Below are positions 37,611-46,655 of a stretch of DNA of 48,478 nucleotides, one piece after another (the stretch's first letter is position 1; each line of letters starts with the position of its first letter). Position numbers and translations under genes: made by a program. The stretch is from Heyndrickxia acidiproducens DSM 23148 (GTDB taxonomy: Bacteria; Bacillota; Bacilli; Bacillales; Bacillaceae_C), in the NCBI RefSeq assembly GCF_000374345.1, contig NZ_KB893998.1, forward strand, positions 1 to 48,478, given 5' to 3'. Below the pieces are notes generated by a model. That model did no database searches. It saw only the letters and a list, made by a program, of their open reading frames with translations, and was not told the origin of the DNA.

Positions 37611-37968
37611 CTATGCCTATTTTTAAGAAGCAATGGCTTTTGTCCATTCCAAATATGCCCGCGTACATACCTTATAGTAGGGCATACCTCCTCAAGAATA
37701 GTCTCATTAGGACCGATTCATTCGGTCTTTTTTTATGGCATATCAGCGCGATTTATGGTACAAAAGCTTTATATGGTTCCAAAAATACACCGAAAAGGAC
37801 CGGGTGTTTTGAAGATTGCAACCAGGCGGGTAAATCCAGCCTGTTTTAACCGCTCCTTCCAAACCTTAATTGTCAGACGGAATGGATATTTTTGAACACC
37901 ATCTACATACTTATTTAAAGAACGGTACGGATTATCAGAACAGGATTGATTTGAAAGAGGGGATGAAC
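37611..37968 (+). other. Intergenic stretch of 358 bp between bcp and the adenosyltransferase gene
   Basis: It holds the bcp terminator at 37711-37734 and no credible gene. Frames that are open here (for example 37541-37849) lack ribosome binding sites. I found no cobalamin riboswitch consensus before the adenosyltransferase. Confidence 0.55.
37711..37734 (+). terminator. Terminator downstream of bcp
   Basis: GACCGA (37711-37716) pairs with TCGGTC (37722-37727), followed by a run of Ts. Confidence 0.82.
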
Positions 37969-38523
37969 ATGCGGATTTATACGAGATCAGGAGATAAAGG
38001 GACCACTTCGCTCGTTTACGGGACGAGGGTTCCCAAAAACGATGCAAAGGTAGAAGCTTATGGCACATGTGATGAAACCAATTCTATGATCGGGCTTGCC
38101 CTGAGCCACTTGCATGCTGAGGAATTTCCGGAAAAAAAGGAAATTGAAGCCGTTTTCCACCGTATCCAGACCATTCTATTCCATGTGGGGGCAGAACTGT
38201 CGACGCCTGCCGGTAAGAAGGTGCAGTGGAAGCTGAAAAAAGAATATATTGAAGAACTCGAAGCCGTGATTGACAAGTGGGATGCAGAATTGGCGCCTTT
38301 AAAAATGTTTATTCTGCCGGGCGGCCATCCTGCCAGCGCTGCCATGCATGCAGCCCGGACGGTTGCGAGACGGGCGGAACGGAAAAGCGTAGCGGTTGAG
38401 GATGTTCATCCGTTCGTGCTGGCATTTTTAAACCGGTTATCCGATTTTCTTTTTGTTGCCGCCAGATATATCAATCATTGCCTCGGGGTTGAAGAGCAGC
38501 CGCTCCATCCATTGCAGGAGTAA
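37969..38523 (+). CDS. Cob(I)alamin adenosyltransferase, PduO type
   Basis: Makes adenosylcobalamin from ATP and cob(I)alamin. The 184-aa protein has the N-terminal ATP-binding block IYTRSGDKGTTSLVYG, AYGTCDETNSMIGLAL, and the C-terminal RKSVAVEDVHPFVLAFLNRL with SDFLFVAARY, all typical of the PduO/YvqK family. The ATG at 37969 has AGAGGGG 6-7 nt upstream; upstream in-frame ATGs to 37870 have none. It stands alone without other cobalamin genes, so it likely serves B12 taken up from outside. B. subtilis YvqK is the nearest named relative. Confidence 0.92.
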   Translation: MRIYTRSGDKGTTSLVYGTRVPKNDAKVEAYGTCDETNSMIGLALSHLHAEEFPEKKEIEAVFHRIQTILFHVGAELSTPAGKKVQWKLKKEYIEELEAVIDKWDAELAPLKMFILPGGHPASAAMHAARTVARRAERKSVAVEDVHPFVLAFLNRLSDFLFVAARYINHCLGVEEQPLHPLQE

Positions 38524-38599
38524 TTGAGAAATGAATAAATTTTTACATGAAAATCATAGTAATAAGGAAGCTTAAAGATAACGTTTTGCTTCATTTTAT

Positions 38600-38670
38600 T
38601 TGACAAACCCCCCGATTTTTTTGTAAACTTTTTATAAAGATTATAAATTAATAATGATAATTGTTAGAAA
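38600..38670 (+). promoter_or_regulatory. perR promoter with Fur/Per-like box
   Basis: TTGACA (38600-38605) and TAAACT (38624-38629, 18-bp spacer) form a promoter. Downstream, the AT-rich dyad region 38641-38669 contains TTATAAATTAATAAT and TGATAATTGTTAGAA, both close to the 7-1-7 Per/Fur consensus. This suggests autoregulation by PerR, as in B. subtilis. Confidence 0.65.
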
Positions 38671-38684
38671 AGAGGTGCATGGCG

Positions 38685-39131
38685 GTGTCAGAGCATCATT
38701 TGAAAAAAGCACTGGAAACGTTAAAAGAGTCAGGTGTCCGAATCACCCCTCAGCGTCATGCGATACTGGAATATTTAATTCAATCCATGTCACACCCTAC
38801 AGCCGATGAAATTTACAAGGCACTGGAGGGAAAATTCCCAAATATGAGTGTCGCTACTGTTTATAATAATTTGCGCGTTTTCCGGGAAATTGGTTTAGTA
38901 AAAGAACTGACTTACGGCGATGCTTCAAGCCGTTTCGATTTTGTGACATCCAACCATTACCATATTATTTGTGAAGACTGCGGGAAAATTGTGGATTTCC
39001 ATTATCCGGGTCTGGATGAGGTAGAACAGCTTGCCTCGCAGGTGACTGGTTTTAAAGTAAGCCACCACCGTATGGAAGTTTACGGTACTTGCCCCGAATG
39101 TTTGAAAAAACACAGCTACGTCAAAAGTTGA
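38685..39131 (+). CDS. perR: Peroxide-sensing Fur-family repressor
   Basis: A 148-aa Fur-family regulator. Numbering from GTG 38685 puts the regulatory metal ligands at His37, Asp85, His91, His93 and Asp104, and structural zinc cysteines at Cys96 and Cys99, the same numbers as in B. subtilis PerR; the second zinc pair is in CPEC. Oxidation of the His ligands releases DNA. This agreement supports the GTG start, which is 7 nt after AGAGGTG; the ATG at 38679 is too close. It likely represses peroxide-defence genes. Confidence 0.95.
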   Translation: MSEHHLKKALETLKESGVRITPQRHAILEYLIQSMSHPTADEIYKALEGKFPNMSVATVYNNLRVFREIGLVKELTYGDASSRFDFVTSNHYHIICEDCGKIVDFHYPGLDEVEQLASQVTGFKVSHHRMEVYGTCPECLKKHSYVKS

Positions 39132-39152
39132 ATTCCATGGTTTTCACCCGGT

Positions 39153-39180
39153 GAACTGGCCTGTACCAGTTCTTTTTTTT
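39153..39180 (+). terminator. Terminator of perR
   Basis: GAACTGG (39153-39159) pairs with CCAGTTC (39166-39172), followed by eight Ts. Confidence 0.92.
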
Positions 39181-39364
39181 GCCTAAAATTTGAAAGCAAA
39201 CCTTTAACAAGACATTCCATTTTAAAAATAATCCCGGACAGCTGCTGCCTTTTGCCCCCTGCTTCATCCATCAATCTGTTATGATAAAGATAGATGAAAA
39301 AAGTTTCTGTAAAAACAAAAAAATCCGGATTACGCTCCGAGCCGTAAATGAGGAGGTACAGAAG

Positions 39365-40657
39365 ATGGAAAACCCGTCCAATATCCCGCTGGAAAAAACG
39401 ACTGGAAACAGGAAACATCCCCTGCATATCACATCCGAAATCGGTACGTTAAAAACAGTTCTGCTCCACCGCCCGGGAAGAGAAGTTGAAAATTTGATCC
39501 CGGATCATTTGGAAAGGCTTCTTTTTGAAGATATTCCTTTTCTGCCCGCCGTACAAAAAGAACATGACTTTTTTGCTGCCACGCTGGAAAAACGCGGCGT
39601 TGAAGTCTTGTATCTTGACCGGCTGGCGGCGGAATCGTTGAAGGACGAAGGTGTGCGCGAGCAGTTTATCGACCAGTTCCTGGCTGAAAGCAATGCCAAT
39701 ATATATGGGACTTTTCATATTTTAAAAGAATACTTGCTTTCCATGCAAGTCGTGGAAATGGTGCGTAAGGTCATGGCCGGTATCCTTAAAACTGAAATTG
39801 CGAGAGAAAAAAAGAAACATCTTTATGAATTTGTCACCGATTACGATCCGTTTTATACGGATCCGATGCCGAATCTTTATTTTACCCGTGATCCGGCTGC
39901 TGTGATAGGAAACGGCATCACGATTAACCGGATGCGCGAAGAAGCCAGGCGGCGCGAATCCATTTTTATGGAGTATATTCTCAAATACCATCCGCACTTC
40001 TCCGGCTGTGAAATTCCGGTTTGGCTCAACAGGAACGAGCGGTTTTCGATTGAAGGCGGGGATGAGCTGGTTTTAAGCCGCGATACGGTGGCCATCGGGG
40101 TCAGCTCAAGGACTTCAGCCAAGGCAATTGAAAATTTGGCTGTCCAATTATTCCGGCGCCAGGAAAATATCCGGACCGTCGTAGCGGTTGAAATTCCGAA
40201 ATCAAGAGCGTTCATGCATTTGGATACGGTGTTTACCATGGTTGATCATGATAAGTTTACCATTCACCCGGCCATTCAGGGACCGGATGAAAAAATGAGG
40301 ATTTATCTATTGGAAAAATCCGCTGGCGATGGCCACATCGTCATCCGTGAAAGAAACCATTTAGCCGCTGCATTAAAAGAAGTGCTGCATTTGCAGGAAA
40401 TTGACTTCATTCCATGCGGCGGGGGTGACTTTATCGCGTCTGCACGGGAACAGTGGAATGACGGGTCCAATACGCTGACAATTGCGCCCGGTGTAGTGGT
40501 TACATACGACCGCAACTATGTTTCCAATGAAATGCTCAGGCAGCATGGCATTGAAGTAATTGAGGTATTAAGCTCTGAATTATCGAGAGGGCGCGGGGGC
40601 CCGCGCTGTATGAGCATGCCGCTTGCAAGGGCGGACTTGGAATCCGGCAGTTCTTAA
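39365..40657 (+). CDS. arcA: Arginine deiminase
   Basis: Converts arginine to citrulline and ammonia. A 430-aa protein of the guanidino-group-modifying superfamily: [19 protein letters not shown] at the N-terminus, [12 protein letters not shown], the substrate block [10 protein letters not shown], and the catalytic Cys415 in [17 protein letters not shown] is about 9 nt before the ATG at 39365; in-frame codons up to 39281 have no site. The other ADI genes (arcB, arcC, arcD) and an ArgR/ArcR regulator are not beside it. Ammonia from the reaction would raise pH, useful for an acid-producing organism. Confidence 0.94.
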   Translation: MENPSNIPLEKTTGNRKHPLHITSEIGTLKTVLLHRPGREVENLIPDHLERLLFEDIPFLPAVQKEHDFFAATLEKRGVEVLYLDRLAAESLKDEGVREQFIDQFLAESNANIYGTFHILKEYLLSMQVVEMVRKVMAGILKTEIAREKKKHLYEFVTDYDPFYTDPMPNLYFTRDPAAVIGNGITINRMREEARRRESIFMEYILKYHPHFSGCEIPVWLNRNERFSIEGGDELVLSRDTVAIGVSSRTSAKAIENLAVQLFRRQENIRTVVAVEIPKSRAFMHLDTVFTMVDHDKFTIHPAIQGPDEKMRIYLLEKSAGDGHIVIRERNHLAAALKEVLHLQEIDFIPCGGGDFIASAREQWNDGSNTLTIAPGVVVTYDRNYVSNEMLRQHGIEVIEVLSSELSRGRGGPRCMSMPLARADLESGSS

Positions 40658-40746
40658 ATTTGCAGGAAGAATCCCGCCGAAAAGCGGGAAAACGCTATAA
40701 AAATATATTTCAGTATAAATCATGAGGTACGTCCATTTTGCCAGAC

Positions 40747-40794
40747 AAAAAAGTCCAATTTCCAAAAAGCAAATAAGGAAATTGGACTTTTCTT
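40747..40794. terminator. Bidirectional terminator, arcA / lrgB
   Basis: AAAAAAGTCCAATTTCC (40747-40763) pairs with GGAAATTGGACTTTT, with A/T tracts on both sides, between converging genes. A smaller hairpin TCCCGC/GCGGGA lies just after arcA near 40669-40690 without a T tract. Confidence 0.87.
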
Positions 40795-40855
40795 TTGTCA
40801 TGTTATTGGATTCTTGCATGCAAAGTAAGGTTGATTTTATTTGTGATCGTGTTTC

Positions 40856-41545
40856 TCAAATGTGAAACAGCCACACAACGACCGGTCCTAAAAAGGAGCC
40901 GAGGATTGCACATAGAGCCATTGTAACAGAACTCACCGAAAAGGTCAGTTCACTATATTCGGCAGCTTTAGAAGTTCCTATGGCATTTGATGTACTGCCA
41001 AATGCGATGCCTCTGCCAATGGGGCTATGTACACGCAGTAATTTAAAGATAGCAGGGGCGGCTATTACACCAAAGATCCCCGAGATTATCACACCGACAA
41101 TGACCATTGAGGCATTTCCTCCCAAACCTCTGGCCACTTCAATTGCAACTGGAATCGTAAGAGATTTAGGAAGAATGGAAAGAATCAGCTCATGATTGAT
41201 TCCGAGGATTTTAGCCAGAAGGCCAACGCTCACCATGCCGGAAAGGGTACCGACCAAAACCCCTCCTAATATGGGGAATAAGTAACGGGTTAAAAAATGC
41301 CGCTGTTTATACAGAGGATAAGCAAGTGCGATAACGGACGGACCTAAAAGAGAACTAATCCATTGCCCGCCAATCATATAGCTTTTATAAGGAATATGAA
41401 ACATTAAAAGGATAATGATGATAAGCGCAGTTGCCGTTAAGGCGGGAAGTAAAAAGGAGTAAGAATACCGTTTGTAAATTTTAGTCATCACAAAGTAAAC
41501 GGCAACGGTTAATAAAATCATGCCTAATGCGAATATTAGCTGCAT
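40856..41545 (-). CDS. lrgB: LrgB/CidB family membrane protein
   Basis: A 229-aa integral membrane protein with seven or eight hydrophobic segments. QWISSLLGPSVIALAYPLYK, LPKSLTIPVAIEVARGLGG and GRGIAFGSTSNAIGTSKA are the conserved LrgB blocks. LrgA/LrgB pairs were first described as holin-like murein hydrolase modulators; the homologous PftAB of B. subtilis and LrgAB of streptococci carry pyruvate. It overlaps lrgA by 10 nt, so the two are coupled. Confidence 0.9.
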   Translation of the reverse strand: MQLIFALGMILLTVAVYFVMTKIYKRYSYSFLLPALTATALIIIILLMFHIPYKSYMIGGQWISSLLGPSVIALAYPLYKQRHFLTRYLFPILGGVLVGTLSGMVSVGLLAKILGINHELILSILPKSLTIPVAIEVARGLGGNASMVIVGVIISGIFGVIAAPAIFKLLRVHSPIGRGIAFGSTSNAIGTSKAAEYSELTFSVSSVTMALCAILGSFLGPVVVWLFHI

Positions 41546-41919
41546 TCTTTTTCATCCCTTCTTTTTTGTACTGCTTTTTCAAAAAATTGGCCTGCCCTTC
41601 CTGCGATTGCGATGGAAATGAAGGTACTTAATAGCACAGCTAAAACAAGCAATGCACCATGAATAGAAAGTAACGAAGAATAATTCATGATCCCAACTGT
41701 TGTGGGTACGAATAATAGCATTAATATACTTAGCAGAAAGCCTGCTCCATTTTCAATCCACTTTACCGGAACGATTTTTAAACATAAACAAATGAAAAGT
41801 AATAGAAGTGCAATGATACTTCCTGGAAGGGCGAGATGGAAAAAATCGTGAATCGCATTTCCGATGAAGAAAAAAATATATAAAAAACAAATTTGCAAAA
41901 AGACGATCAAAAATTTCAT
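41536..41919 (-). CDS. lrgA: LrgA/CidA family membrane protein
   Basis: A 127-aa protein with four hydrophobic segments. FFIGNAIHDFFHLALPGSII, then ALLLLFICL and FVPTTVGIMNYSSLLS, are the conserved LrgA/CidA elements. It is the partner of lrgB. GAGGAG stands 11 nt before the ATG. A GntR-family regulator lies just upstream in the same direction, with two dyads between the genes. Based on relatives the pair may carry pyruvate or a related acid; that substrate is inference. Confidence 0.88.
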   Translation of the reverse strand: MKFLIVFLQICFLYIFFFIGNAIHDFFHLALPGSIIALLLLFICLCLKIVPVKWIENGAGFLLSILMLLFVPTTVGIMNYSSLLSIHGALLVLAVLLSTFISIAIAGRAGQFFEKAVQKRRDEKECS

Positions 41920-41940
41920 GATTGCATCACTCCTCTATTT

Positions 41941-41976
41941 GGGGAGTCAATTCCCCTTTTTTGTTCAAAACTTGAA
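41941..41976. promoter_or_regulatory. Two dyads in front of lrgA
   Basis: GGGGA-N6-TCCCC (41941-41956) and TTCAA-N3-TTGAA (41964-41976) lie 22-57 bp before the lrgA start. Either could be an operator for the adjacent GntR protein. Confidence 0.42.
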
Positions 41977-42042
41977 TAAAAAATGATGTCTTCCTTCGCC
42001 CAAAAGATACGGTCTGTGAATTTCACCGTTTCATCCTTCCAT

Positions 42043-42705
42043 TCACTCCTTAAGATTTGCTGTTTTCGTTATAATTGTGTTGTATATGTTATGAAGATGG
42101 CTTAACATTGCCTCTTTTGTTTGGCTTAGATTCCTTGCTTTTAACCCCTCAATAATGAAGTGATGTTCGTTATAAGCCTCATCCAAGCTTTTTCCTGCCT
42201 GTAATGCAGTGAATCGGTACCAATTAAAATGGTCTGTAAGGTTTTGGATTAATTTAAATAGCCGATGATTTTGACTTGACTCTGCCAGGAACAAATGAAA
42301 GGCTGAATCACAGTACAGAAACTTTAAAGGTTCTTCCTTGGAGTCATATAGTTGTTTATCGATCTTCTCAATTTTATCGATTGTTTCGTCATCCAAAAGA
42401 GGAATGAGCAGCTCAATGGCCAGTACTTCGTTAGCTTTTCGAAGTTGGAAAACGTCATCCACATCCTGCCTGTTGATGGTTTTGACAAAAATTCCTTTTC
42501 TTGGTACAGATTGAACCCAACCTTCCAGTTCCAGCTGCTGTAAAGCCAATCTCAATGGTGTACGGCTAATTCCAAGGCTTTCACTAAGTGAACGTTCATT
42601 TAACATCGATCCAGGGTCAATTTCGTGTTGAATAATTCCTTTTTTAATTTCTTTATATGCATGATCTTTAAACAATTGGGGTTGTTCTGCCTTTAAAAAA
42701 CTCAT
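42043..42705 (-). CDS. GntR-family regulator (FadR/FCD subfamily)
   Basis: A 220-aa regulator. The N-terminal winged helix has DPGSMLNERSLSESLGISRT and PLRLALQQLELEGWVQ, and the C-terminal all-helical FCD domain (residues about 85-215) carries the metal-ligand pattern seen in ligand-binding members (CDSAFHLFLAESS; NEHHFIIEGL). FCD members sense carboxylic acids such as lactate or pyruvate. Its position before lrgAB suggests it controls that pair. AAGGATGAAAATG precedes the start. Confidence 0.86.
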   Translation of the reverse strand: MSFLKAEQPQLFKDHAYKEIKKGIIQHEIDPGSMLNERSLSESLGISRTPLRLALQQLELEGWVQSVPRKGIFVKTINRQDVDDVFQLRKANEVLAIELLIPLLDDETIDKIEKIDKQLYDSKEEPLKFLYCDSAFHLFLAESSQNHRLFKLIQNLTDHFNWYRFTALQAGKSLDEAYNEHHFIIEGLKARNLSQTKEAMLSHLHNIYNTIITKTANLKE

Positions 42706-42780
42706 TCATTTTCATCCTTTATTAATGGTGGTCAGGCCTTAATAATTTTTCAGCCTGGTTAATACATAAAAAAGAAACCC

Positions 42781-42802
42781 GGCATCTGGGATCCCAGATG
42801 CC
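42781..42802. promoter_or_regulatory. 22-bp perfect palindrome upstream of the GntR gene
   Basis: The half-site is GGCATCTGGGA, repeated as an exact reverse complement with no spacer. It lies 76 bp before the gntR start and 160 bp after alsR. CTGGGATCCCAG inside it looks like a GntR/FCD-type operator. On the minus strand it is followed by GGGTTTCTTTTTT, so it may instead terminate alsR. Confidence 0.55.
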
Positions 42803-42962
42803 AGTGAAAACAGTATATCATTTGTTGCGTCTTTACACAACGCTTTAGAGAATAGAAGAACGCGGAGCCGAGGGTAAAAAACCATGGACAATGGAGCAGG
42901 GACAATAAAGCAGAGTGGTTGCGCTTAGAAATATAAAAAACCCAATCAGTATTTTCTCCGCA

Positions 42963-43859
42963 TTAAAGCCCCGTAAATTCTTCTGTAACCCGGCTTGAAA
43001 TATTTAAGAAATTGGCAAGGGCCGGGTTATTGTCTGCTTTCCGGTAGGCAATGGAAAGTACCGCACTGAGCGGATGGCCTTCAATTTCCCGGTACACAAG
43101 ATCAAGGTTAAATAATTTTTCGGCTGTCTTGGGCAGCACGCCGATCCCGATTCCCGCTGTGACAAGCCCGACGACCATTTGATATTCGGTCGCTTCCTGG
43201 ACAATCTTTGGCGTGAAATTTGCATCGTGAAAAACAGACAGGAATTCATCGTACAAGCCCGGCCAAATGTCCCGTGAAACCACAACAAACGGGATGTCAG
43301 CCAAGTCATCAATTTGAATTGTTTTCTTTAGGGCGAGCGGATGGTTCTTTGGAATTGACAAAGCGGCTGCCCCTTTTTGAATGACCTTAGTGGCAATCAA
43401 TGGATCCTGAATCGGCGGGTGCAGCAGACCGACATCAATTTCTTTCCGATGCAAAGCCTTCATTTGGTCCGGCGTCGATAATTCATGAAGGGACACCGCT
43501 GTCTTTGGGTACTTCAGGCGGAACTCGCGGACGACCGCCGGCAGGATATCGTATGTCGCAGAACCAACAAAGCCCACAACTACATTTCCAAATTCCCCGC
43601 GGTCAGCGCGCTGCGTATTTTCAACTGCCCGCTCCAACTGTTCAAGCACTTGCTTGACTTCTTTTAAAAAGATTTTTCCCGGGATTGTCAATTCAACATG
43701 GCGCTTGCTGCGGATAAAAAGCTCAACTCCGATTTCTTCTTCCAGCTGCCGGATCTGCTGGCTGAGCGGGGGCTGCGTCATTTGCAGCCGTTCAGCTGCC
43801 TTCCCGAAATGGAGTTCTTCTGCTACGGTTAAAAAATAATGAAGATGGCGCAGTTCCAT
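42963..43859 (-). CDS. alsR: LysR-family activator of acetoin synthesis
   Basis: A 298-aa LysR protein: MELRHLHYFLTVAEELHFGK and MTQPPLSQQIRQLEEEIGVE form the winged helix-turn-helix, followed by the effector domain (VGFVGSATYDILPAVVREFR; QEATEYQMVVGLVTAGIGIG). The whole sequence resembles B. subtilis AlsR, and it is divergent from alsS as there. AlsR activates alsSD in response to acetate and low pH. The ATG at 43859 has GGGAGG 9 nt upstream; the ATG at 43868 abuts that site. Confidence 0.92.
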   Translation of the reverse strand: MELRHLHYFLTVAEELHFGKAAERLQMTQPPLSQQIRQLEEEIGVELFIRSKRHVELTIPGKIFLKEVKQVLEQLERAVENTQRADRGEFGNVVVGFVGSATYDILPAVVREFRLKYPKTAVSLHELSTPDQMKALHRKEIDVGLLHPPIQDPLIATKVIQKGAAALSIPKNHPLALKKTIQIDDLADIPFVVVSRDIWPGLYDEFLSVFHDANFTPKIVQEATEYQMVVGLVTAGIGIGVLPKTAEKLFNLDLVYREIEGHPLSAVLSIAYRKADNNPALANFLNISSRVTEEFTGL

Positions 43860-43897
43860 GGTCTGCATCCTCCCTTTCTGTTCAATTAATATTTCCT

Positions 43898-43925
43898 ATA
43901 TATTAATACTATGGCAATAATATAT
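43898..43925. promoter_or_regulatory. Candidate AlsR operator
   Basis: ATATATTAAT (43898-43907) and AATAATATAT (43916-43925) form an imperfect dyad in the alsR-alsS gap, about 40 bp from alsR. TTGAAA (43935-43940) and TATAAA (43960-43965) may be the alsS promoter, with a long 19-bp spacer as expected of an activator-dependent promoter. Confidence 0.45.
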
Positions 43926-43987
43926 TTTAAACATTTGAAAATGTGGTGTAAAGTATAGATATAAACAAGATGGCTCAGCCTAATTGT

Positions 43988-44022
43988 GAACATTATTTCC
44001 TATTGCAAGCAGGAAAATGTTC
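43988..44022 (+). promoter_or_regulatory. Hairpin in the alsS 5' untranslated region
   Basis: GAACATTATTTCCT (43988-44001) pairs with AGGAAAATGTTC (44011-44022). A cre-like CGATAACGGTTTCC overlaps its right end (44022-44035, four mismatches from the ideal palindrome). No T tract follows, so it is not a terminator. Confidence 0.45.
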
Positions 44023-44070
44023 GATAACGGTTTCCGGCCATGACTGGATTATGAATGGGGAGTGAGGGAA

Positions 44071-45747
44071 TTGGCAAATCAAGCAAATACAATGAATCAA
44101 ACAGCAGCCGACCTTGTTGTCGATTGCTTGGTAAAACAAGAAGTTCCTTATGTTTTCGGGATTCCCGGTGCAAAAATCGATGCTGTGTTTGATGTACTCA
44201 AGGACCGCGGCCCTGAACTGATTGTCTGCCGCCATGAGCAAAATGCAGCTTTCATGGCAGCTGCGGTCGGGCGCTTAACAGGAAAACCCGGCGTCTGCCT
44301 TGTCACAAGCGGGCCGGGTGCCTCAAATTTGGCAACAGGCATTGTTACCGCCAATACAGAAGGCGATCCGGTAGTGGCGATTGCAGGTGCGGTGCCAAGG
44401 GCGGACAGCTTAAAGAAAACCCATCAGTCGATGGATAATGTGGCATTGTTCCAGCCGATTACAAAATACAGCGCCGAAGTCGTCCATCCGGATACCGTAC
44501 CGGAAGTGATGACCAACGCATTCCGTTCGGCAGCCTCCGCCCAGGCCGGTGCCGCTTTCATCAGTTTTCCGCAGGATGTCCTGTCAGCTCCGGCATCTGT
44601 GAAGGCTTTAGGCCCGCTGCCAAGCCCGAAATTGGGAAAGGCATCTGAAGAAGCCGTGAACGAAGCAGTGCAAGCGATTCAAAATGCAAAACTGCCGGTG
44701 ATTTTAGTCGGTATGCGTGCAAGCCGCCCGAAAGTCGTGGCAGCTGTCCGTTCTTTATTGAAAAAAATCGCGTTGCCGGTTGTCGAAACATTTCAGGCTG
44801 CAGGCTTGATTTCACGGGAATTGGAAAACCATTTCTTCGGCCGGATCGGATTATTCCGTAACCAGCCGGGGGATATTCTGCTCGAACATGCGGATGTTGT
44901 GCTGGCCATTGGCTATGATGCAGTAGAATACGATCCGAAATACTGGAACGGCGAAGGGGAAAGAAAGATCATTCACCTTGATGAAATTCTTGCAGATATT
45001 GACCATGATTACCAGCCTGATATCGAGCTGGTTGGCGATATCGCTTCAAGTGTTGACAGTATCAAAGAAAAATTAGGGCACTTAAATTTGAGCGGAAAAT
45101 CGCTGGAACTGCTGCAGCACCTGCGCAATAAATTGAATTTGCGCGATGAGCCGTCTGAAAACTCCAATTCAGATCTTGTCCATCCGCTGCAATTCATCAG
45201 GGATCTTCGTTCTTTAATCGATGATAATGTAACCGTCACTTGCGATGTCGGGTCACATTATATTTGGATGGCAAGGCATTTCCGTGTATACGAACCAAAC
45301 CGTCTGTTGTTTTCAAACGGCATGCAGACATTGGGTGTCGCACTGCCATGGGCGATTGCAGCCACATTGATCAATCCGCATGAAAAAGTCGTCTCTATTT
45401 CAGGCGATGGCGGCTTCCTGTTCTCCGCAATGGAACTTGAAACAGCTGTCCGCCTGAAGTCTCCGCTTGTGCATATTGTATGGCGCGACGGATCATATGA
45501 TATGGTGGCTTTCCAGCAGCAAATGAAATATAGCCGTACATCAGGCGCCGACTTTGGTCCGGTAGATATTGTAAAATATGCGGAAAGTTTTGGTGCAAAA
45601 GGTTTGCGGGTAAATAAACCTGATGAACTGATTTCTATTCTCCAGGAAGGCCTAAATGCTGAAGGCCCTGTGGTTATTGATGTTCCGGTTGATTACAGCG
45701 ATAACCTTGAACTTGCAAAGAAATTATTGCCGGATCAATTGGTTTAA
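44071..45747 (+). CDS. alsS: Acetolactate synthase (catabolic)
   Basis: Thiamine diphosphate enzyme joining two pyruvates to 2-acetolactate. A protein of about 558 aa with the ThDP glutamate in [37 protein letters not shown] and the metal site [17 protein letters not shown]. It lacks a partner regulatory subunit gene and resembles B. subtilis AlsS, so it is the FAD-independent catabolic type. The start is uncertain: TTG 44071 with GGGGAG about 8 nt upstream, or GTG 44062. It is followed by alsD. Confidence 0.93.
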   Translation: MANQANTMNQTAADLVVDCLVKQEVPYVFGIPGAKIDAVFDVLKDRGPELIVCRHEQNAAFMAAAVGRLTGKPGVCLVTSGPGASNLATGIVTANTEGDPVVAIAGAVPRADSLKKTHQSMDNVALFQPITKYSAEVVHPDTVPEVMTNAFRSAASAQAGAAFISFPQDVLSAPASVKALGPLPSPKLGKASEEAVNEAVQAIQNAKLPVILVGMRASRPKVVAAVRSLLKKIALPVVETFQAAGLISRELENHFFGRIGLFRNQPGDILLEHADVVLAIGYDAVEYDPKYWNGEGERKIIHLDEILADIDHDYQPDIELVGDIASSVDSIKEKLGHLNLSGKSLELLQHLRNKLNLRDEPSENSNSDLVHPLQFIRDLRSLIDDNVTVTCDVGSHYIWMARHFRVYEPNRLLFSNGMQTLGVALPWAIAATLINPHEKVVSISGDGGFLFSAMELETAVRLKSPLVHIVWRDGSYDMVAFQQQMKYSRTSGADFGPVDIVKYAESFGAKGLRVNKPDELISILQEGLNAEGPVVIDVPVDYSDNLELAKKLLPDQLV

Positions 45748-45846
45748 GAAGTACGTACAGATGGTTTGCCGGACGCGCCGGGTTCTGCGGCGTTCGGCTG
45801 CTTCACCGGTTTTTGCAGCCAAATCATAAGGGAAGAGGGGATATGT

Positions 45847-46602
45847 ATGAATATTGCCGAAAAAAATGCAAGTATCGATGAACGTGCAACACGCTCGATG
45901 AACGAAGTCTATCAACTGTCGACGATGACATCGCTCCTTGACGGGGTTTACGAAAGTGACATGACTTTTGCCAAACTGAAAAAATTCGGGGATTTCGGCA
46001 TTGGCACATTTAATCATTTGGACGGGGAATTAATTGCTTTTGACAACCAGTTTTACCAATTAAAATCAGGTACCGCTAAGCTTGTTGAACCGGACGACAA
46101 ATCGCCGTTCTGCTCATTAACCCACTTTACAACGGACATTACCTATAAAGTGGATGGACCGGTTACACGGGTAGAGCTTGAAAATTTAATCAAAGATCTG
46201 GTGCACAGTGAAAACCTGTTTTACGCGATTCGTGTTGACGGCGTATTTAAGGACATGAAAACAAGGACGGTTTCGTACCAGGATCACCCGGTTCCGATGA
46301 CGGAGGCAGTTAAATCTCAGCCTGTCTATTCATTCCAGAATATAAAAGGGACACTCGCCGGTTTTTGGACGCCGATGTTTGTACAGGGGATCGCTGTCGG
46401 CGGCTTCCATCTTCACTTTATTGATGACGCGCGCACAGGCGGCGGCCATGTGTTTGATTATGTGCTTGATTATGGCACAATCCAAATCAGCAAGAAGACG
46501 AATATGAATCTTGAGCTCCCGGAAACAGAAGCTTTCCTGAACGCCAATCTGTCCCGTTCGGATCTTGCGGATGAACTGGAAAAAACGGAAGGATCCAATT
46601 AA
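45847..46602 (+). CDS. alsD: Alpha-acetolactate decarboxylase
   Basis: Converts 2-acetolactate to acetoin. The 251-aa protein has the zinc ligands His188, His190 and His201 in GGFHLHFIDDARTGGGH, and VYQLSTMTSLLDGVYES at the N-terminus, as in other AlsD proteins. The ATG at 45847 has AGAGGGG 7 nt upstream; in-frame codons to 45766 lack one. With alsS it forms the acetoin operon, which diverts pyruvate from acid production. Confidence 0.95.
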   Translation: MNIAEKNASIDERATRSMNEVYQLSTMTSLLDGVYESDMTFAKLKKFGDFGIGTFNHLDGELIAFDNQFYQLKSGTAKLVEPDDKSPFCSLTHFTTDITYKVDGPVTRVELENLIKDLVHSENLFYAIRVDGVFKDMKTRTVSYQDHPVPMTEAVKSQPVYSFQNIKGTLAGFWTPMFVQGIAVGGFHLHFIDDARTGGGHVFDYVLDYGTIQISKKTNMNLELPETEAFLNANLSRSDLADELEKTEGSN

Positions 46603-46620
46603 ACATCTTAAATGAGTAAG

Positions 46621-46652
46621 AAAAGGGACTGCCTCTAGCGGCAGCCCCTTTT
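46621..46652. terminator. Bidirectional terminator, alsD / ygzB
   Basis: AAAAGGGACTGCC pairs with GGCAGCCCCTTTT around a short loop, with A and T tracts on both sides, between converging genes. Confidence 0.9.
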
Positions 46653-46655
46653 GCA

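Noticed and set aside
37541..37849. Open frame of 102 codons overlapping the bcp end and terminator
   Set aside because: It starts inside bcp, runs through the terminator hairpin and lacks a ribosome binding site.
37860..37968. Cobalamin riboswitch before the PduO-type gene
   Set aside because: No B12-box-like sequence and too little room for the riboswitch fold.
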